This document shows, piece by piece, positions 33,942 through 42,563 of a DNA stretch of 64,000 nt. The notes below the pieces were generated by a model. The model did not search any database and was not told the origin of the DNA. It was given only the letters and a program-made list of their open reading frames with translations. Position 1 is the stretch's first letter, and the number at the start of each line of letters is the position of its first letter. A program made the translations under genes and the position numbers. This stretch comes from CAWFNW01 sp963817405 (GTDB taxonomy: Bacteria > Actinomycetota > Coriobacteriia > Anaerosomatales > Anaerosomataceae), in the NCBI GenBank assembly GCA_963817405.1, contig CAWFNW010000003.1:372001-436000 (forward strand), given 5' to 3'.

Positions 33942-35020
33942 TGGGAGTGAAGTTTCGTTTCGCCAGCAAGATGCTGTATTTCGATCCCGCCGGCGCTTCG
34001 CCGGTCGAGGGCGATCACGTCATCGTGACGACGGAGCGCGGCGAAGAGTACGGCGACGTCGTCAAGGCGCCGCACGACGTGGAGCGGTCGGCGCTCGTCT
34101 CGGAACTCAAGCCGGTACTCCGCGTCGCTGACGAGGCCGATCGGCGTCGGGCGGCCGAGCTCCGCGACCGCGAGCCTCAGGCACTCGACACGTTCAGGCG
34201 TCTCGTGAAGCAGTATCGCCTGGACATGAAGCCTATCGGTGTGGAGTTGCTATTCGACGATTCGAAGATGGTCTTCTACTTCGCCGCCGAGGAGCGCGTC
34301 GACTTCCGCGAACTTGTGCGCGAACTCGCCTCAACCTTCAAGACCCGCATCGATATGCGGCAGGTCGGCGTGCGCGATGAAGCGCGGCTGGTCGGCGGTA
34401 TCGGGCACTGCGGGCAGCAGCTCTGTTGTGTGCGGTTCGGCGGCGAATTCCAACCGGTTTCGATCCGCATGGCGAAGGAGCAGGACCTGCCGCTCAACCC
34501 GTTGAAGATCAGCGGCCTGTGTGGCAGACTCATGTGCTGTCTGCGGTATGAGTACGATGCCTACAAGGACTTCAAGCAGCGTGCTCCCAAGTACGGCTCA
34601 CCAGTTGAGACACCCACGGGCAAGGCCAAGGTCGTCGGTCTGAACACCCCGAAGGAGCTCATCACGATTCGCGGCGAAGACGGCACGCAGACGGTGGTTC
34701 CGCTCGCTGCGCTCGACTGCAGTGGTGGCCACAGCTGCCCGTGCGTGCTTCGGGCAGAGATGCTCGAGCAGCCGGAGCCGCTACTCACGGCCGAGGAGCC
34801 ACGGAGCATCATCACGCTCGATGACGACAGGTCGAGCGAAGGGTCGAGGAGCAGCTCGACGCGCAAGCGGCGGCAGCGTCGGCCCGGAGGGAATGAGCAG
34901 CAGGCGGAAGTAGCTCCGGCAGCGGAAGCGCCCGTCGCGGAAGCGCCGTCATCGTCGGCGCGGAGGCGCAGGCGGCGACGTAAGCCCGGTGGCCGCGGAT
35001 CGCCGGAGGCGGCCGGGTAG
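33929..35020 (+). CDS. PSP1 domain protein (RicT/YaaT-like)
   Basis: A protein of 363 residues with the PSP1 C-terminal domain. GGIGHCGQQLCCVRFGGEF and GLCGRLMCCLRYEYD carry the conserved Cys that in B. subtilis RicT bind iron-sulfur clusters in the RicAFT complex acting on RNase Y and phosphorelay. An added tail from about residue 290 is low-complexity and basic (RKRRQRRPGG and RRRRRRKPGG), suggesting nucleic acid contact. CAGGAGG precedes the ATG. RicA and RicF are not in the window, so the complex role is inferred only from the family. Confidence 0.9.
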   Translation: MPTVVGVKFRFASKMLYFDPAGASPVEGDHVIVTTERGEEYGDVVKAPHDVERSALVSELKPVLRVADEADRRRAAELRDREPQALDTFRRLVKQYRLDMKPIGVELLFDDSKMVFYFAAEERVDFRELVRELASTFKTRIDMRQVGVRDEARLVGGIGHCGQQLCCVRFGGEFQPVSIRMAKEQDLPLNPLKISGLCGRLMCCLRYEYDAYKDFKQRAPKYGSPVETPTGKAKVVGLNTPKELITIRGEDGTQTVVPLAALDCSGGHSCPCVLRAEMLEQPEPLLTAEEPRSIITLDDDRSSEGSRSSSTRKRRQRRPGGNEQQAEVAPAAEAPVAEAPSSSARRRRRRRKPGGRGSPEAAG

Positions 35021-35032
35021 GCCGGACGTAGT

Positions 35033-35108
35033 GCCGACGTAGCTCAGCTGGTAGAGCAGCGCACTCGTAATGCGCAGGTCAGCGGTTCGAATCCGCTCGT
35101 CGGCTCCA
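35033..35108 (+). tRNA. tRNA-Thr (anticodon CGT)
   Basis: Complete cloverleaf: acceptor GCCGACG pairs with CGTCGGC; D-arm around AGCTCAGCTGGTAGAGC; anticodon stem GCGCA/TGCGC with loop CTCGTAA giving anticodon CGT (Thr, reads ACG); T-arm GCGGTTCGAATCCGC. Discriminator T at 35105, and CCA is encoded at 35106-35108. Followed by a terminator. Confidence 0.96.
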
Positions 35109-35117
35109 GAATCTCGC

Positions 35118-35162
35118 ACGACCCCCGCCACAGGCCGCGCCTGCCGGTGGGGGTCGTTTCTT
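35118..35162 (+). terminator. Rho-independent terminator after tRNA-Thr
   Basis: A 12-bp stem with one G-U pair (35118-35129 with 35146-35157), a 16-base loop containing a nested 4-bp hairpin, and a T-rich tail TTTCTT. Positioned 10 bases after the tRNA CCA. Confidence 0.85.
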
Positions 35163-35778
35163 CATTGTCGATGGGCAAAGGTCAGGACCCCACGAGTGCG
35201 AGCCACGGCACCGTTCTGGCGTGAGGCCCTGAGCACAGCAGGGTACGTACATAGCCGAGCTGGGCAGGGCTCCGTGAGGAAGGTCCCCAACCCAGAGGTG
35301 AAGGGCCGCCCCGCTAGCGATGAGACGGCCCTTCCGGTATCGAGCGGGTCTTGTGCGCACCTTCAGGCTTGGCGAACCTATGCCGATACCTTAGCCGGGA
35401 GTATCGGATGGACTGTGTGCCCCTCAGTCTACCGGTACTCCCACGCGCATCCGCGAGTCTGCTCGGGAAACGGGTATGACAAAAGAGGAGCGTCGGACGG
35501 GATTCGTAGGTTCTCTGGGGCACCCTGCCTGACGCTCCTCAGCCGATGCCAGCTCCCGCCGCGGTCACGGCTCCCGCGGCTTCTGCTACTCTGGAATCGG
35601 ACGTTCGCATGGGGCCTCGAGCGTGCGTCCCGCACTCGGGATCGGGCTTGTCGCCCATTCGCGCGCCGTGTTACAGTGCGCAAACCTCACGCCCTCGTCG
35701 GGACGGCTTTGACCGCCCATCGCGGGCTTCAGCGCACCTTTGAACCGGTGTACCGGGGAGACGGAGGGAAGGCGGGAC
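35163..35778. other. 616-bp intergenic region with hairpins, no gene
   Basis: No open frame here has a ribosome site and a recognisable protein. Three perfect inverted repeats stand out: 35300-35308 with 35326-35334 (9 bp), 35383-35389 with 35401-35407 (7 bp) and 35486-35495 with 35531-35540 (10 bp). Near the nuo start there are weak extended -10-like elements, TGC-TACTCT at 35584 and TGT-TACAGT at 35669. It probably holds the nuo operon promoter and leader and perhaps an unrecognised RNA. Confidence 0.6.
35482..35540 (-). terminator. Terminator-like hairpin reading on the minus strand
   Basis: The inverted repeat GAGGAGCGTC/GACGCTCCTC (arms 35486-35495 and 35531-35540) is followed on the minus strand by TTTT (35485-35482). 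This would be an intrinsic terminator for a minus-strand transcript, although the loop is long (35 bases). No minus-strand gene is seen upstream of it. Confidence 0.35.
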
Positions 35779-36147
35779 ATGCCGCAGGCGGTCGCACAGG
35801 ACCATCTGGTCATTGCGATGTTCGTCGTCATCGGCATGCTCTTCGTCCCCGTCACCATGTTCGTGTCCCACCTCCTGGCGCCCTCGAAGCCGAGCCCCGA
35901 GAAGTCGAGCATCTACGAGTGCGGCGTCGAGCCGATCGGCCCGCCGTGGGTGCAGTTCCGGATCGGCTACTACGTTTATGCACTCCTCTTCGTCATTTTC
36001 GATATCGAGACCGTCTTCCTCTACCCCTGGGCCGTTGCGTTCGACTCACTCGGGCTCTTCATCCTGATCGAGATGCTCGTGTTCATCGCCATCCTCGCGG
36101 TCGGCCTGGCGTACGCGTGGCGCGAGGGGGCGCTCAAGTGGCGCTAG
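35779..36147 (+). CDS. nuoA: NADH-quinone oxidoreductase subunit A
   Basis: Three-TM membrane subunit of complex I, 122 residues. YECGVEPIGPPWVQFRIGYY carries the conserved loop with Cys, and FDIETVFLYPWA the conserved acidic helix. The ATG at 35779 follows GGAGGGAAGG. It heads an eleven-gene nuoABCDHIJKLMN operon and overlaps nuoB by 10 bp. The long structured region upstream is the likely site of operon control. Confidence 0.94.
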   Translation: MPQAVAQDHLVIAMFVVIGMLFVPVTMFVSHLLAPSKPSPEKSSIYECGVEPIGPPWVQFRIGYYVYALLFVIFDIETVFLYPWAVAFDSLGLFILIEMLVFIAILAVGLAYAWREGALKWR

Positions 36148-36635
36148 ATAGACTCACTGGCGAGCACTCCATTGCCTTCATTAGGAGCGAACAGCTCTTC
36201 GACTTCGCTCGTCAGAAGTCGCTGTGGTACGTCTCGTTCGGCATCGCGTGCTGCGCGATCGAGGGCCTCATGAGCGCCTCGGGGCCTCGCTTCGACTTCG
36301 ACCGAATGGGCGTGTTCTTCCGCAACTCGCCGCGCCAGGCCGATGTGATGATCGTTGCCGGCACCGTCAACCGGAAGATGGCCGAGACCGTCCGCATGCT
36401 CTACGACCAGATGCCCGAGCCGAAGTACGTCGTCTCGATGGGCGCCTGTGCGTGCACCGGCGGGCCGTTCCGCGAGTATCCCAACGTCGTCCTCGGTGTC
36501 GACACCATTGTTCCGGTCGACGTCTACATCCCGGGGTGCCCGCCGCGCCCCGAGTCGGTGCAGTACGGCTTCATCCAGCTGCAGAAGAGGATCGCGAAGC
36601 GGACGGAGGAGCGCCTTGCCGCTCGACCTTCCTGA
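36138..36635 (+). CDS. nuoB: NADH-quinone oxidoreductase subunit B
   Basis: Peripheral-arm subunit of 165 residues carrying cluster N2, which passes electrons to quinone. Ligands visible: the tandem pair in GIACCAIE, a Cys in GACACTGGPF and one in YIPGCPPRPE. VMIVAGTVNRKMA is typical. GTG 36138 within the end of nuoA is chosen; the frame remains open for a kilobase upstream but that part is not coding. It overlaps nuoC by 20 bp. Confidence 0.95.
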   Translation: MALDRLTGEHSIAFIRSEQLFDFARQKSLWYVSFGIACCAIEGLMSASGPRFDFDRMGVFFRNSPRQADVMIVAGTVNRKMAETVRMLYDQMPEPKYVVSMGACACTGGPFREYPNVVLGVDTIVPVDVYIPGCPPRPESVQYGFIQLQKRIAKRTEERLAARPS

Positions 36636-37068
36636 CTTCGAGTCCATCGTCACGGCAAGGGGCATCTCGGGCGTCGAGTTCCGTGACGCCGAGATCGGCA
36701 TGCTCGTTCGCGTTCCGCTCGAGGCGGTAGCACGCATGCTGCCGGCGCTTCGCGACGCGGGATTTCAGTCGCTTGTCGACTTCGACGGCGTCGATACGGG
36801 GGACGACATCGAGCTCACGTGGCGCGTGCGCTCCTATTCCCGAGACTCCGACGCGGTCGTGAAGGCCGCCATTCCGTACGACGGCACCATCGAGTCGGTC
36901 TGGACCGTCTACCCCTCCGCGCTCATGCCCGAGCGAGAGACCGCCGAGCTCTTTGGCCTCGGCCTCAATGGCCACCCCAATCCAAAGCGGCTGCTCACCA
37001 CCGACGGCGTGCCGCCGCTGCTCCGCCGTGACGTGCCGATCCGCATGCCCGAGGAGTTCCGGCGATGA
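36616..37068 (+). CDS. nuoC: NADH-quinone oxidoreductase subunit C
   Basis: 30-kDa-type peripheral subunit, 150 residues. ESVWTVYPSALMPERETAEL and FGLGLNGHPNPKRLLTTD match the C-terminal signature (W-x5-P-x-R-E-x-x-D/E-x-F-G). The TTG at 36616 has GGAGGAG just upstream; no ATG gives a plausible N-terminus. It is shorter than many NuoC proteins, with a compact N-terminal part. Overlaps nuoD as ATGA. Confidence 0.9.
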   Translation: MPLDLPDFESIVTARGISGVEFRDAEIGMLVRVPLEAVARMLPALRDAGFQSLVDFDGVDTGDDIELTWRVRSYSRDSDAVVKAAIPYDGTIESVWTVYPSALMPERETAELFGLGLNGHPNPKRLLTTDGVPPLLRRDVPIRMPEEFRR

Positions 37069-38273
37069 CCGATGACTGCGTCATCCGCACACGCGCCGGG
37101 TTGCTCGGCGAGGGGTGTCACGACCCGGGCACACCGCCCGCTGGGCTGCGCCGTGCCCCGCGCGCCGTGGATGGCCTCCTGACCGAGCACCTCATCATCA
37201 ATATGGGGCCGCAGCACCCCTCCACGCACGGCGTGTTGCGCCTGCTGATAGAGGTCGATGGCGAAGAAGTGCTCGCCGTCGAGTCCTCGGTCGGCTACCT
37301 GCACCGCGGCATCGAGAAGCTCGCCGAGCACCGGCGCTACAACGCCATCGGCACGCTCATGGACCGCGGCGACTACGTCTCGGGCATCCACGGCGAACTG
37401 GCGATCGCACTCGCCACCGAGCAGCTGCTGGAGATCGAGGTGCCGGCCAAGGCGAACTGGATCCGCTCGCTTATGAGCGAGCTCAACCGCCTTGCAAGCC
37501 ACCTCCTGTGGTACGGGACGTTCGGCCTCGACACCGGCGCCATGGGGCAGTTCCTTTACGCGATGCGCGACCGCGAGGCGATCGTCGACATCCTCGAAGC
37601 GGTGAGCGGTCAGCGGATGATGTTCAACTATGTGCGTCCCGGGGGTGTCGTCGCTGACCTGCCCGCAGGCATCGACGCCAAGGTGCGCACCTTCCTCGAC
37701 GGCTTCGAGGGCGTCTACCTCAAGGAGCATCACGACCTGCTCGGCGGGAACGAGATCTTCCAGGACCGCGTCAGGGGCATCGGCACGATCACGCAGGAGC
37801 AGGCGCTCGCGTTCGGCTTGACCGGCGCGAACCTTCGCGCCACTGGTATTCCCTTTGACGTGCGCAAGGACCGCCCCTACGCGGCGTACCCCGAGCTCGA
37901 CTTCGAGGTGCCGGTGGGCGAGCGCGGCGACTCGTGGGACCGCTACATGGTGCGCATGGGCGAAATGAGAGAAGCCGCCCGCATGTGCCGCCAGCTCGTC
38001 GACGGCATGCCCGAGGGCGATCACACCGCCAAGGTGCCGAAGCTGCTCAAGCCGAGGGCTGGCGAGGTCTACGCGTCGGTCGAGTCCTCGCGAGGGGAAA
38101 CCGGGATCCACCTGTTCAGCGACGGAGGCGAGACGCCGTACCGGATGCACTACCGCGCGCCGTCCCTCTTCTCGCTGCAGGCGCTTGAGGAGATCCTCCC
38201 CGGCCACCTGCTGCCGGACGTGGTCATGATCATCGGCTCCACCGACGTCATGATGGGGGAGATCGACCGATGA
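37065..38273 (+). CDS. nuoD: NADH-quinone oxidoreductase subunit D
   Basis: 49-kDa-type subunit, 402 residues, forming the quinone pocket with NuoB. NMGPQHPSTHGVLRL (about 46-60), SVGYLHRGIEKL, NRLASHLLWYG and YAAYPELDFEVPVGERGDSW are diagnostic. Compared with most NuoD proteins there is an N-terminal extension of about 35 residues before LTEHLIINMGP; a downstream start at about 37176 is possible, but the ATGA overlap with nuoC supports 37065. It is related to hydrogenase large subunits but lacks the Ni-ligand CxxC pairs. Confidence 0.95.
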   Translation: MTDDCVIRTRAGLLGEGCHDPGTPPAGLRRAPRAVDGLLTEHLIINMGPQHPSTHGVLRLLIEVDGEEVLAVESSVGYLHRGIEKLAEHRRYNAIGTLMDRGDYVSGIHGELAIALATEQLLEIEVPAKANWIRSLMSELNRLASHLLWYGTFGLDTGAMGQFLYAMRDREAIVDILEAVSGQRMMFNYVRPGGVVADLPAGIDAKVRTFLDGFEGVYLKEHHDLLGGNEIFQDRVRGIGTITQEQALAFGLTGANLRATGIPFDVRKDRPYAAYPELDFEVPVGERGDSWDRYMVRMGEMREAARMCRQLVDGMPEGDHTAKVPKLLKPRAGEVYASVESSRGETGIHLFSDGGETPYRMHYRAPSLFSLQALEEILPGHLLPDVVMIIGSTDVMMGEIDR

Positions 38274-39271
38274 GCCCCCTCGTGACCGCCGTCATCAAGG
38301 TGACCGCGGCCGTCGGGCTGATGCTCGCCAACGGTGTCGTCCTCATCTACATGCTTCGCAAGGTGCTGGGGCACCTGCACATTCGCCTCGGGCCGATCCA
38401 TGTGGGTCCCAAAGGGATCTTCCAGACGGTGATGGACGTGCTCAAGCTCCTCACAAAGGAAGACATCACACCCACGGGCGTGGATCTTGGGCTCTTCCGT
38501 CTCGCCCCGATCGCCATCTTCGTCCCGTCGCTCTTGGCCTACGCGGCGCTTCCGTACGCGCAGGACCTTCGCATGGCTAACCTCGACACGGGGCTGCTTT
38601 TCACGTTCGCGGCGCTCTCACTCGTTCCGCTCGGCATCCTCATGGCAGGGTGGGCGTCTGCGAACAAATGGTCGCTGCTCGGAGGCATGCGGGCGGCAGC
38701 GCAGCAGATCGCCTACGAGGTGCCGCTGCTGCTCTCCGTCCTACCGATCGTCATGCTGGTTGGAAGCACGAATCTCGGCGTCATCGTCGAAGCGCAGATC
38801 GGTACCATCGCGGGCTTCCTCCCGCGCTGGTTCATCTTCAACCCGCTCTTCTGGCCGACGTTCCTCATCTTCGCCGTGTCCTCGCTTGTGGAATCGAACC
38901 AGACGCCGTTCGACATGTCCGAGGCGGAAAGCGAGCTTGTCGGTGGCTTCGCCACGGAGTACTCGGCGATGAAGTTCGGCTTCATGTTCCTGGCCGAGTT
39001 CAGCAACGGCTTCATCATCTCGGCGCTTGCCGTCACACTCTTCTTCGGCGGCTGGACACTTCCGTGGGTGCCCGAGTCGCTCTCGGTCGCGCTCGGGCCG
39101 GTGACGTTCATGCTGAAGATCTACATCGGCATCTTCTGCATGATGTGGATTCGCGGAACGTTCCCTCGCGTGCGCATCGACCGGCTCATGGAGCTCGGCT
39201 GGAAGCGGCTCATCCCGGCGGCGCTCGCATGGATCGTCATCTCCGGCGTCATCATCAAGGTGTGGAGCTAG
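38270..39271 (+). CDS. nuoH: NADH-quinone oxidoreductase subunit H
   Basis: Membrane subunit of 333 residues linking the quinone site to the proton-pumping arm. RLGPIHVGPKGIFQTVMDVL and TKEDITP match the first loop. QQIAYEVPLLLSVLPIVML and ESNQTPFDMSEAESELVGGF with YSAMKFGFMFLAEF are the hallmark E-rich quinone-channel loop. Start overlaps nuoD as ATGA. Confidence 0.95.
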   Translation: MSPLVTAVIKVTAAVGLMLANGVVLIYMLRKVLGHLHIRLGPIHVGPKGIFQTVMDVLKLLTKEDITPTGVDLGLFRLAPIAIFVPSLLAYAALPYAQDLRMANLDTGLLFTFAALSLVPLGILMAGWASANKWSLLGGMRAAAQQIAYEVPLLLSVLPIVMLVGSTNLGVIVEAQIGTIAGFLPRWFIFNPLFWPTFLIFAVSSLVESNQTPFDMSEAESELVGGFATEYSAMKFGFMFLAEFSNGFIISALAVTLFFGGWTLPWVPESLSVALGPVTFMLKIYIGIFCMMWIRGTFPRVRIDRLMELGWKRLIPAALAWIVISGVIIKVWS

Positions 39272-39273
39272 CC

Positions 39274-39828
39274 ATGTGGGGCGCCGGACTCATCAACGGA
39301 CTGCGGATCACGATGCGCAACCTTCGCCGTGGGCCGATCACGGTGAAGTACCCGTACGAGAAGCTCGAGCTGCCCGAGCGCTCTCGCTGGGCGGTGCGGC
39401 CAAAGTACTTCCAGGACGGTCCGCCGAAGTGCACCGCGTGCATGACGTGCGTGAGGGTCTGCCCGGATCACATCCTGAGCCTCGACGTCGAGACGCGCGA
39501 GGACAAGACGAAGCACATCGAGCGGTTCGGCTACGAGATCGGCGCATGCATGATGTGCGGGCTCTGTGTCGAGGCCTGCCCGTTCGACGCGATCAAGATG
39601 AGCCACGAATACGAGCTCGCGGTGACCGACCCTGCGCTGCTCACCGAGGAACTCATCGCTGACGTCGATGCTGCGACCGCGGCACAGCATCGCGCGGCCA
39701 AGGAAGCCGCGGCGGCGTCTGCGACCGCTGATGCCGAGCCGACCGGCGAGCCCGACGCCGCCGAGCCCGAGTCGGCCGAGAAGCCCGAGCCAGAGCCGGC
39801 GGCCGAGGAGGGGAGCAACGATGGCTGA
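39274..39828 (+). CDS. nuoI: NADH-quinone oxidoreductase subunit I, acidic tail
   Basis: Ferredoxin-like subunit of 184 residues with two 4Fe-4S motifs: CTACMTCVRVCP (about 50-61) and CMMCGLCVEACP (about 90-101), carrying clusters N6a/N6b. The core ends near residue 120; a further 60 residues are Ala/Glu/Pro-rich and strongly acidic, unusual for NuoI. Since NuoEFG are not encoded here, this tail could be the docking surface for an alternative electron donor such as ferredoxin; this is inference. It overlaps nuoJ by 8 bp. Confidence 0.94.
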   Translation: MWGAGLINGLRITMRNLRRGPITVKYPYEKLELPERSRWAVRPKYFQDGPPKCTACMTCVRVCPDHILSLDVETREDKTKHIERFGYEIGACMMCGLCVEACPFDAIKMSHEYELAVTDPALLTEELIADVDAATAAQHRAAKEAAAASATADAEPTGEPDAAEPESAEKPEPEPAAEEGSNDG

Positions 39829-40324
39829 CACCGTCAATGGCATCGCGTTCCTCCTACTGGCGTTCGCCTCCATCGGCGGCGGCGTGGCCATGCTCGCCAC
39901 GCGCAACATCGCACACGCGGCGTTCTGGCTTCTCGAGGTCATGCTGGCCACGGCAGGCATCTACCTGCTGCTGTCCGCCGAGTTCCTCGCGCTCGTACAG
40001 GTACTCGTGTACGCGGGTGCCGTTTCGGTGCTCGTGCTCTTCACGATCATGCTCACGCTCCGCCGACGGGAGGACGCCATCCGGCCGTTCGAGCCCGGCT
40101 GGTCGGTCATGGTGCTCGTGACGCTCTTCGGCGGGGCCGTGGCGTTCGCCTTGACGCGCGTCTCGATGCCGGCGGCGAGTCCGATGCCCGAGCGCGTGCC
40201 CGATGTGGCCGCCTTTGGAACCGCGCTCTTCACGGCGTGGCTCGTGCCATTCGAGATCGCCTCCCTTGTGCTGCTTGTGGCGCTCATCGGCGCCGTGTGG
40301 TGGTCAGGGGGTGACGGCTCGTGA
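39821..40324 (+). CDS. nuoJ: NADH-quinone oxidoreductase subunit J
   Basis: Membrane subunit of 167 residues, five TM segments. ATRNIAHAAFWLLEVMLATA and SAEFLALVQVLVYAGAVSVL match the conserved TM2-TM3 region with the pi-bulge helix. The ATG at 39821 follows GAGGAGGGGA inside the end of nuoI. Overlaps nuoK as GTGA. Confidence 0.93.
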   Translation: MADTVNGIAFLLLAFASIGGGVAMLATRNIAHAAFWLLEVMLATAGIYLLLSAEFLALVQVLVYAGAVSVLVLFTIMLTLRRREDAIRPFEPGWSVMVLVTLFGGAVAFALTRVSMPAASPMPERVPDVAAFGTALFTAWLVPFEIASLVLLVALIGAVWWSGGDGS

Positions 40325-40650
40325 CGCTCTCACTCGGTCAGCCCGTCGGACTTCTACCGTTCCTCGCGCTGTCACTGGTGCTGTTCTCGCTCGGTCTGTA
40401 CGGCGCGTTGTCCCGCAAGAGCGCCGTGATGGTGCTCATGTGTCTTGAGCTCATGGCGAATGCGGTGAACATCAACTTGGTGGCGTTCAGCCGCTTCACG
40501 GATCCGGCCGCGATGACCGGCCAGTTCTTCGCCGTGTTCTCGATGGTGGTCTCCGCCGCCGAGATCGGGCTTGGTCTCGCGCTGGTCCTCGCACTGTATC
40601 GCCGACGAAAGACCATCGAGCTCGACGCGATGCAGGAGCTGAAGGGGTGA
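40321..40650 (+). CDS. nuoK: NADH-quinone oxidoreductase subunit K
   Basis: Three-TM subunit of 109 residues. ALSLVLFSLGLYGALSRKSA and VLMCLELMANAVNINLVAF carry the conserved Glu in TM2 (CLELMANA) of the Mrp/NuoK family, and SAAEIGLGLALVLALYRRR the second Glu. GTG start overlapping nuoJ; stop overlapping nuoL. Confidence 0.94.
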   Translation: MTLSLGQPVGLLPFLALSLVLFSLGLYGALSRKSAVMVLMCLELMANAVNINLVAFSRFTDPAAMTGQFFAVFSMVVSAAEIGLGLALVLALYRRRKTIELDAMQELKG

Positions 40651-42557
40651 GCATGGGCTACGTTCTCGCCATACCGCTCATCCCTGTCCTGGCGTTCGCG
40701 GTGCTCGCGCCGCTCTCGCGGGCACGTCGCAATCGCGCGATTCCGCTTTCGGTGGCGGCGGTCGTCGTATCGCTCCTCCTGTCGGTGGTCGCGTTCGTGC
40801 AGACATGGCCTGGCGGGCACGGCGGCGAGGCAGCCTACCACGCGTCGACCGCGTTCGCGCACGTCGGCGGCTCAGCGTTCACGGCGGGGCTGCTCGTCGA
40901 CCCGATCTCCGCGCTCATGCTCCTCGTGGTGACGATCGTCGGCGTCGCCGTACAGGTCTACTCGCTCGGCTACATGCATCGCGACGAACGCATCGGCTGG
41001 TACTATGCCGTGCTGTCGCTCTTCACCGCGGCCATGCTAACGCTTGTGCTGGCCGACAACTTCCTGCAGCTCTTCATGGCGTGGGAAGTCATGGGTCTGT
41101 GCTCGTACCTGCTGATCGGCTTCTGGCACGAGCAGGAGGCACCGCGCAAGGCGTCGCTGAAGGCCTTCTTGACCACGCGCGTCGGCGACATCGGGTTCAT
41201 GCTGGGCCTTTGGGTTATGTACGCGACGGCGGGCTCGTTCGAGTTCTCTGCCGTGCTCCACGACTTCGCGTGGACCCCGGCGGCCGCCACCACCGTGTCG
41301 CTGCTGCTGCTCTTCGGCGCAATGGGCAAGTCTGCACAGCTGCCGCTTCACGTGTGGCTTCCCGACGCCATGGCCGGCCCCACGCCGGCGTCCGCGCTCA
41401 TCCATGCTGCGACGATGGTCGCGGCCGGCGTGTACCTCGTCGCGCGGGCGCTCCCGATCTTCGAGGCGAGCGGAGTGGCCCTCACGATCACGCTCACGAT
41501 CGGCGCGCTCACGGCGCTCGCGGCCGGGCTCATGGCGGCGGTGCAGCACGACATCAAGAAGGTGCTTGCATATTCGACGATCAGCCAGCTCGGCTACATG
41601 TTCATCGCGCTTGGCGCGGGAGGTCTCGTCGCGGGACTCTACCATCTCGTGACGCACGCCTTCTTCAAGTCGCTGCTCTTCCTGGGCGCGGGCGTCATCA
41701 TCCATGCTGCGCACACGCAGGACATGCGCGAGATGGGTGGCCTCAGGAAGCACCTGCCGGTGACGACCGCAGTTTTCGGCATCGGCTCGCTGGCGCTTGC
41801 GGGCGTCTTCCCGTTCTCGGGCTTCTGGAGCAAGGACGAGATCATCGCGGTGCTCTACCACGAGCACCAGTACGTGGCGCTCGTCATGGCACTCGCGGCC
41901 GCCTTCGTTACCGCCTTCTACGTGGCGCGGCTCTGGTTCCGCGTCTTCACCGGTCCCGAGCAGTGCGAGGGACTGCGTGAGGGGCACACCGAGATGTTGG
42001 TCCCGATGGGCCTGCTCGCCGCCATCACCGCAGTCATCGGCTTCGCAGGTCCGTGGCTCGGCGAGTTCCTTGGGCACGGGATTCCCTGGCCCGATCCGGC
42101 GCTTGCGGCGCTGTCGCTCGGCGTGGCTGGCGCTGGGCTCGCGCTCGGCTGGTGGGCGTACGGCCGCCGGAGCGTGGTTCTCAATACCCGGAGGATCAAG
42201 CAGCAAGTTCGCCACTTGTACGGCGCGCTTGACCAGAAGCTCTACTTCGACCTCACGTATGACTACTTCATCGTCAGGCCATACGGCCGAGTGGCGGCGG
42301 CGCTTGGCGAGTTCGATCGAGCCGTCGTTGACGGCGCGGTGAACGGCGCCGCAGGGCTGTGGCGCGCCGGCGCCGAAGTCGGCGGGGTGTTCGACAAGCG
42401 AGTGTTGGATGGCGCCGTCAACGGCCTGGCGGTTCTCGTCCGCTCGGCAGGCGCGCAGCTCCGTCGCGTCCAGGTGGGGCGCGTACAGGTCTACCAGGGG
42501 GTCATGCTCGTGTCGCTCGTGCTCTTCATGCTGCTCATCGTCGTGAAAGGGGCCTGA
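40647..42557 (+). CDS. nuoL: NADH-quinone oxidoreductase subunit L
   Basis: Largest antiporter-like subunit, 636 residues, with about 16 TM segments and the lateral amphipathic helix at the C-terminus. LFMAWEVMGLCSYLLIGFWH (Glu in TM5), GAMGKSAQLPLHVWLPDAMA (Lys and the PLHxWLPDA motif), HAATMVAAGVYLVAR, and DIKKVLAYSTISQLGYM are diagnostic. GTG 40647 overlaps nuoK; ATG 40653 two codons later is an alternative start. Confidence 0.95.
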   Translation: MSMGYVLAIPLIPVLAFAVLAPLSRARRNRAIPLSVAAVVVSLLLSVVAFVQTWPGGHGGEAAYHASTAFAHVGGSAFTAGLLVDPISALMLLVVTIVGVAVQVYSLGYMHRDERIGWYYAVLSLFTAAMLTLVLADNFLQLFMAWEVMGLCSYLLIGFWHEQEAPRKASLKAFLTTRVGDIGFMLGLWVMYATAGSFEFSAVLHDFAWTPAAATTVSLLLLFGAMGKSAQLPLHVWLPDAMAGPTPASALIHAATMVAAGVYLVARALPIFEASGVALTITLTIGALTALAAGLMAAVQHDIKKVLAYSTISQLGYMFIALGAGGLVAGLYHLVTHAFFKSLLFLGAGVIIHAAHTQDMREMGGLRKHLPVTTAVFGIGSLALAGVFPFSGFWSKDEIIAVLYHEHQYVALVMALAAAFVTAFYVARLWFRVFTGPEQCEGLREGHTEMLVPMGLLAAITAVIGFAGPWLGEFLGHGIPWPDPALAALSLGVAGAGLALGWWAYGRRSVVLNTRRIKQQVRHLYGALDQKLYFDLTYDYFIVRPYGRVAAALGEFDRAVVDGAVNGAAGLWRAGAEVGGVFDKRVLDGAVNGLAVLVRSAGAQLRRVQVGRVQVYQGVMLVSLVLFMLLIVVKGA

Positions 42558-42563
42558 CGCGAG

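Noticed and set aside
35640..35778. Possible c-di-GMP (GEMM) riboswitch upstream of nuoA
   Set aside because: A stretch around GCGCAAACCTCACGCC recalls the motif superficially, but the conserved core, tetraloop and second stem could not be matched.
35070..36137. A long open frame extending nuoB upstream by more than 1 kb
   Set aside because: It spans a tRNA, a terminator and nuoA in another frame, and shows no NuoB-like sequence before 36138.
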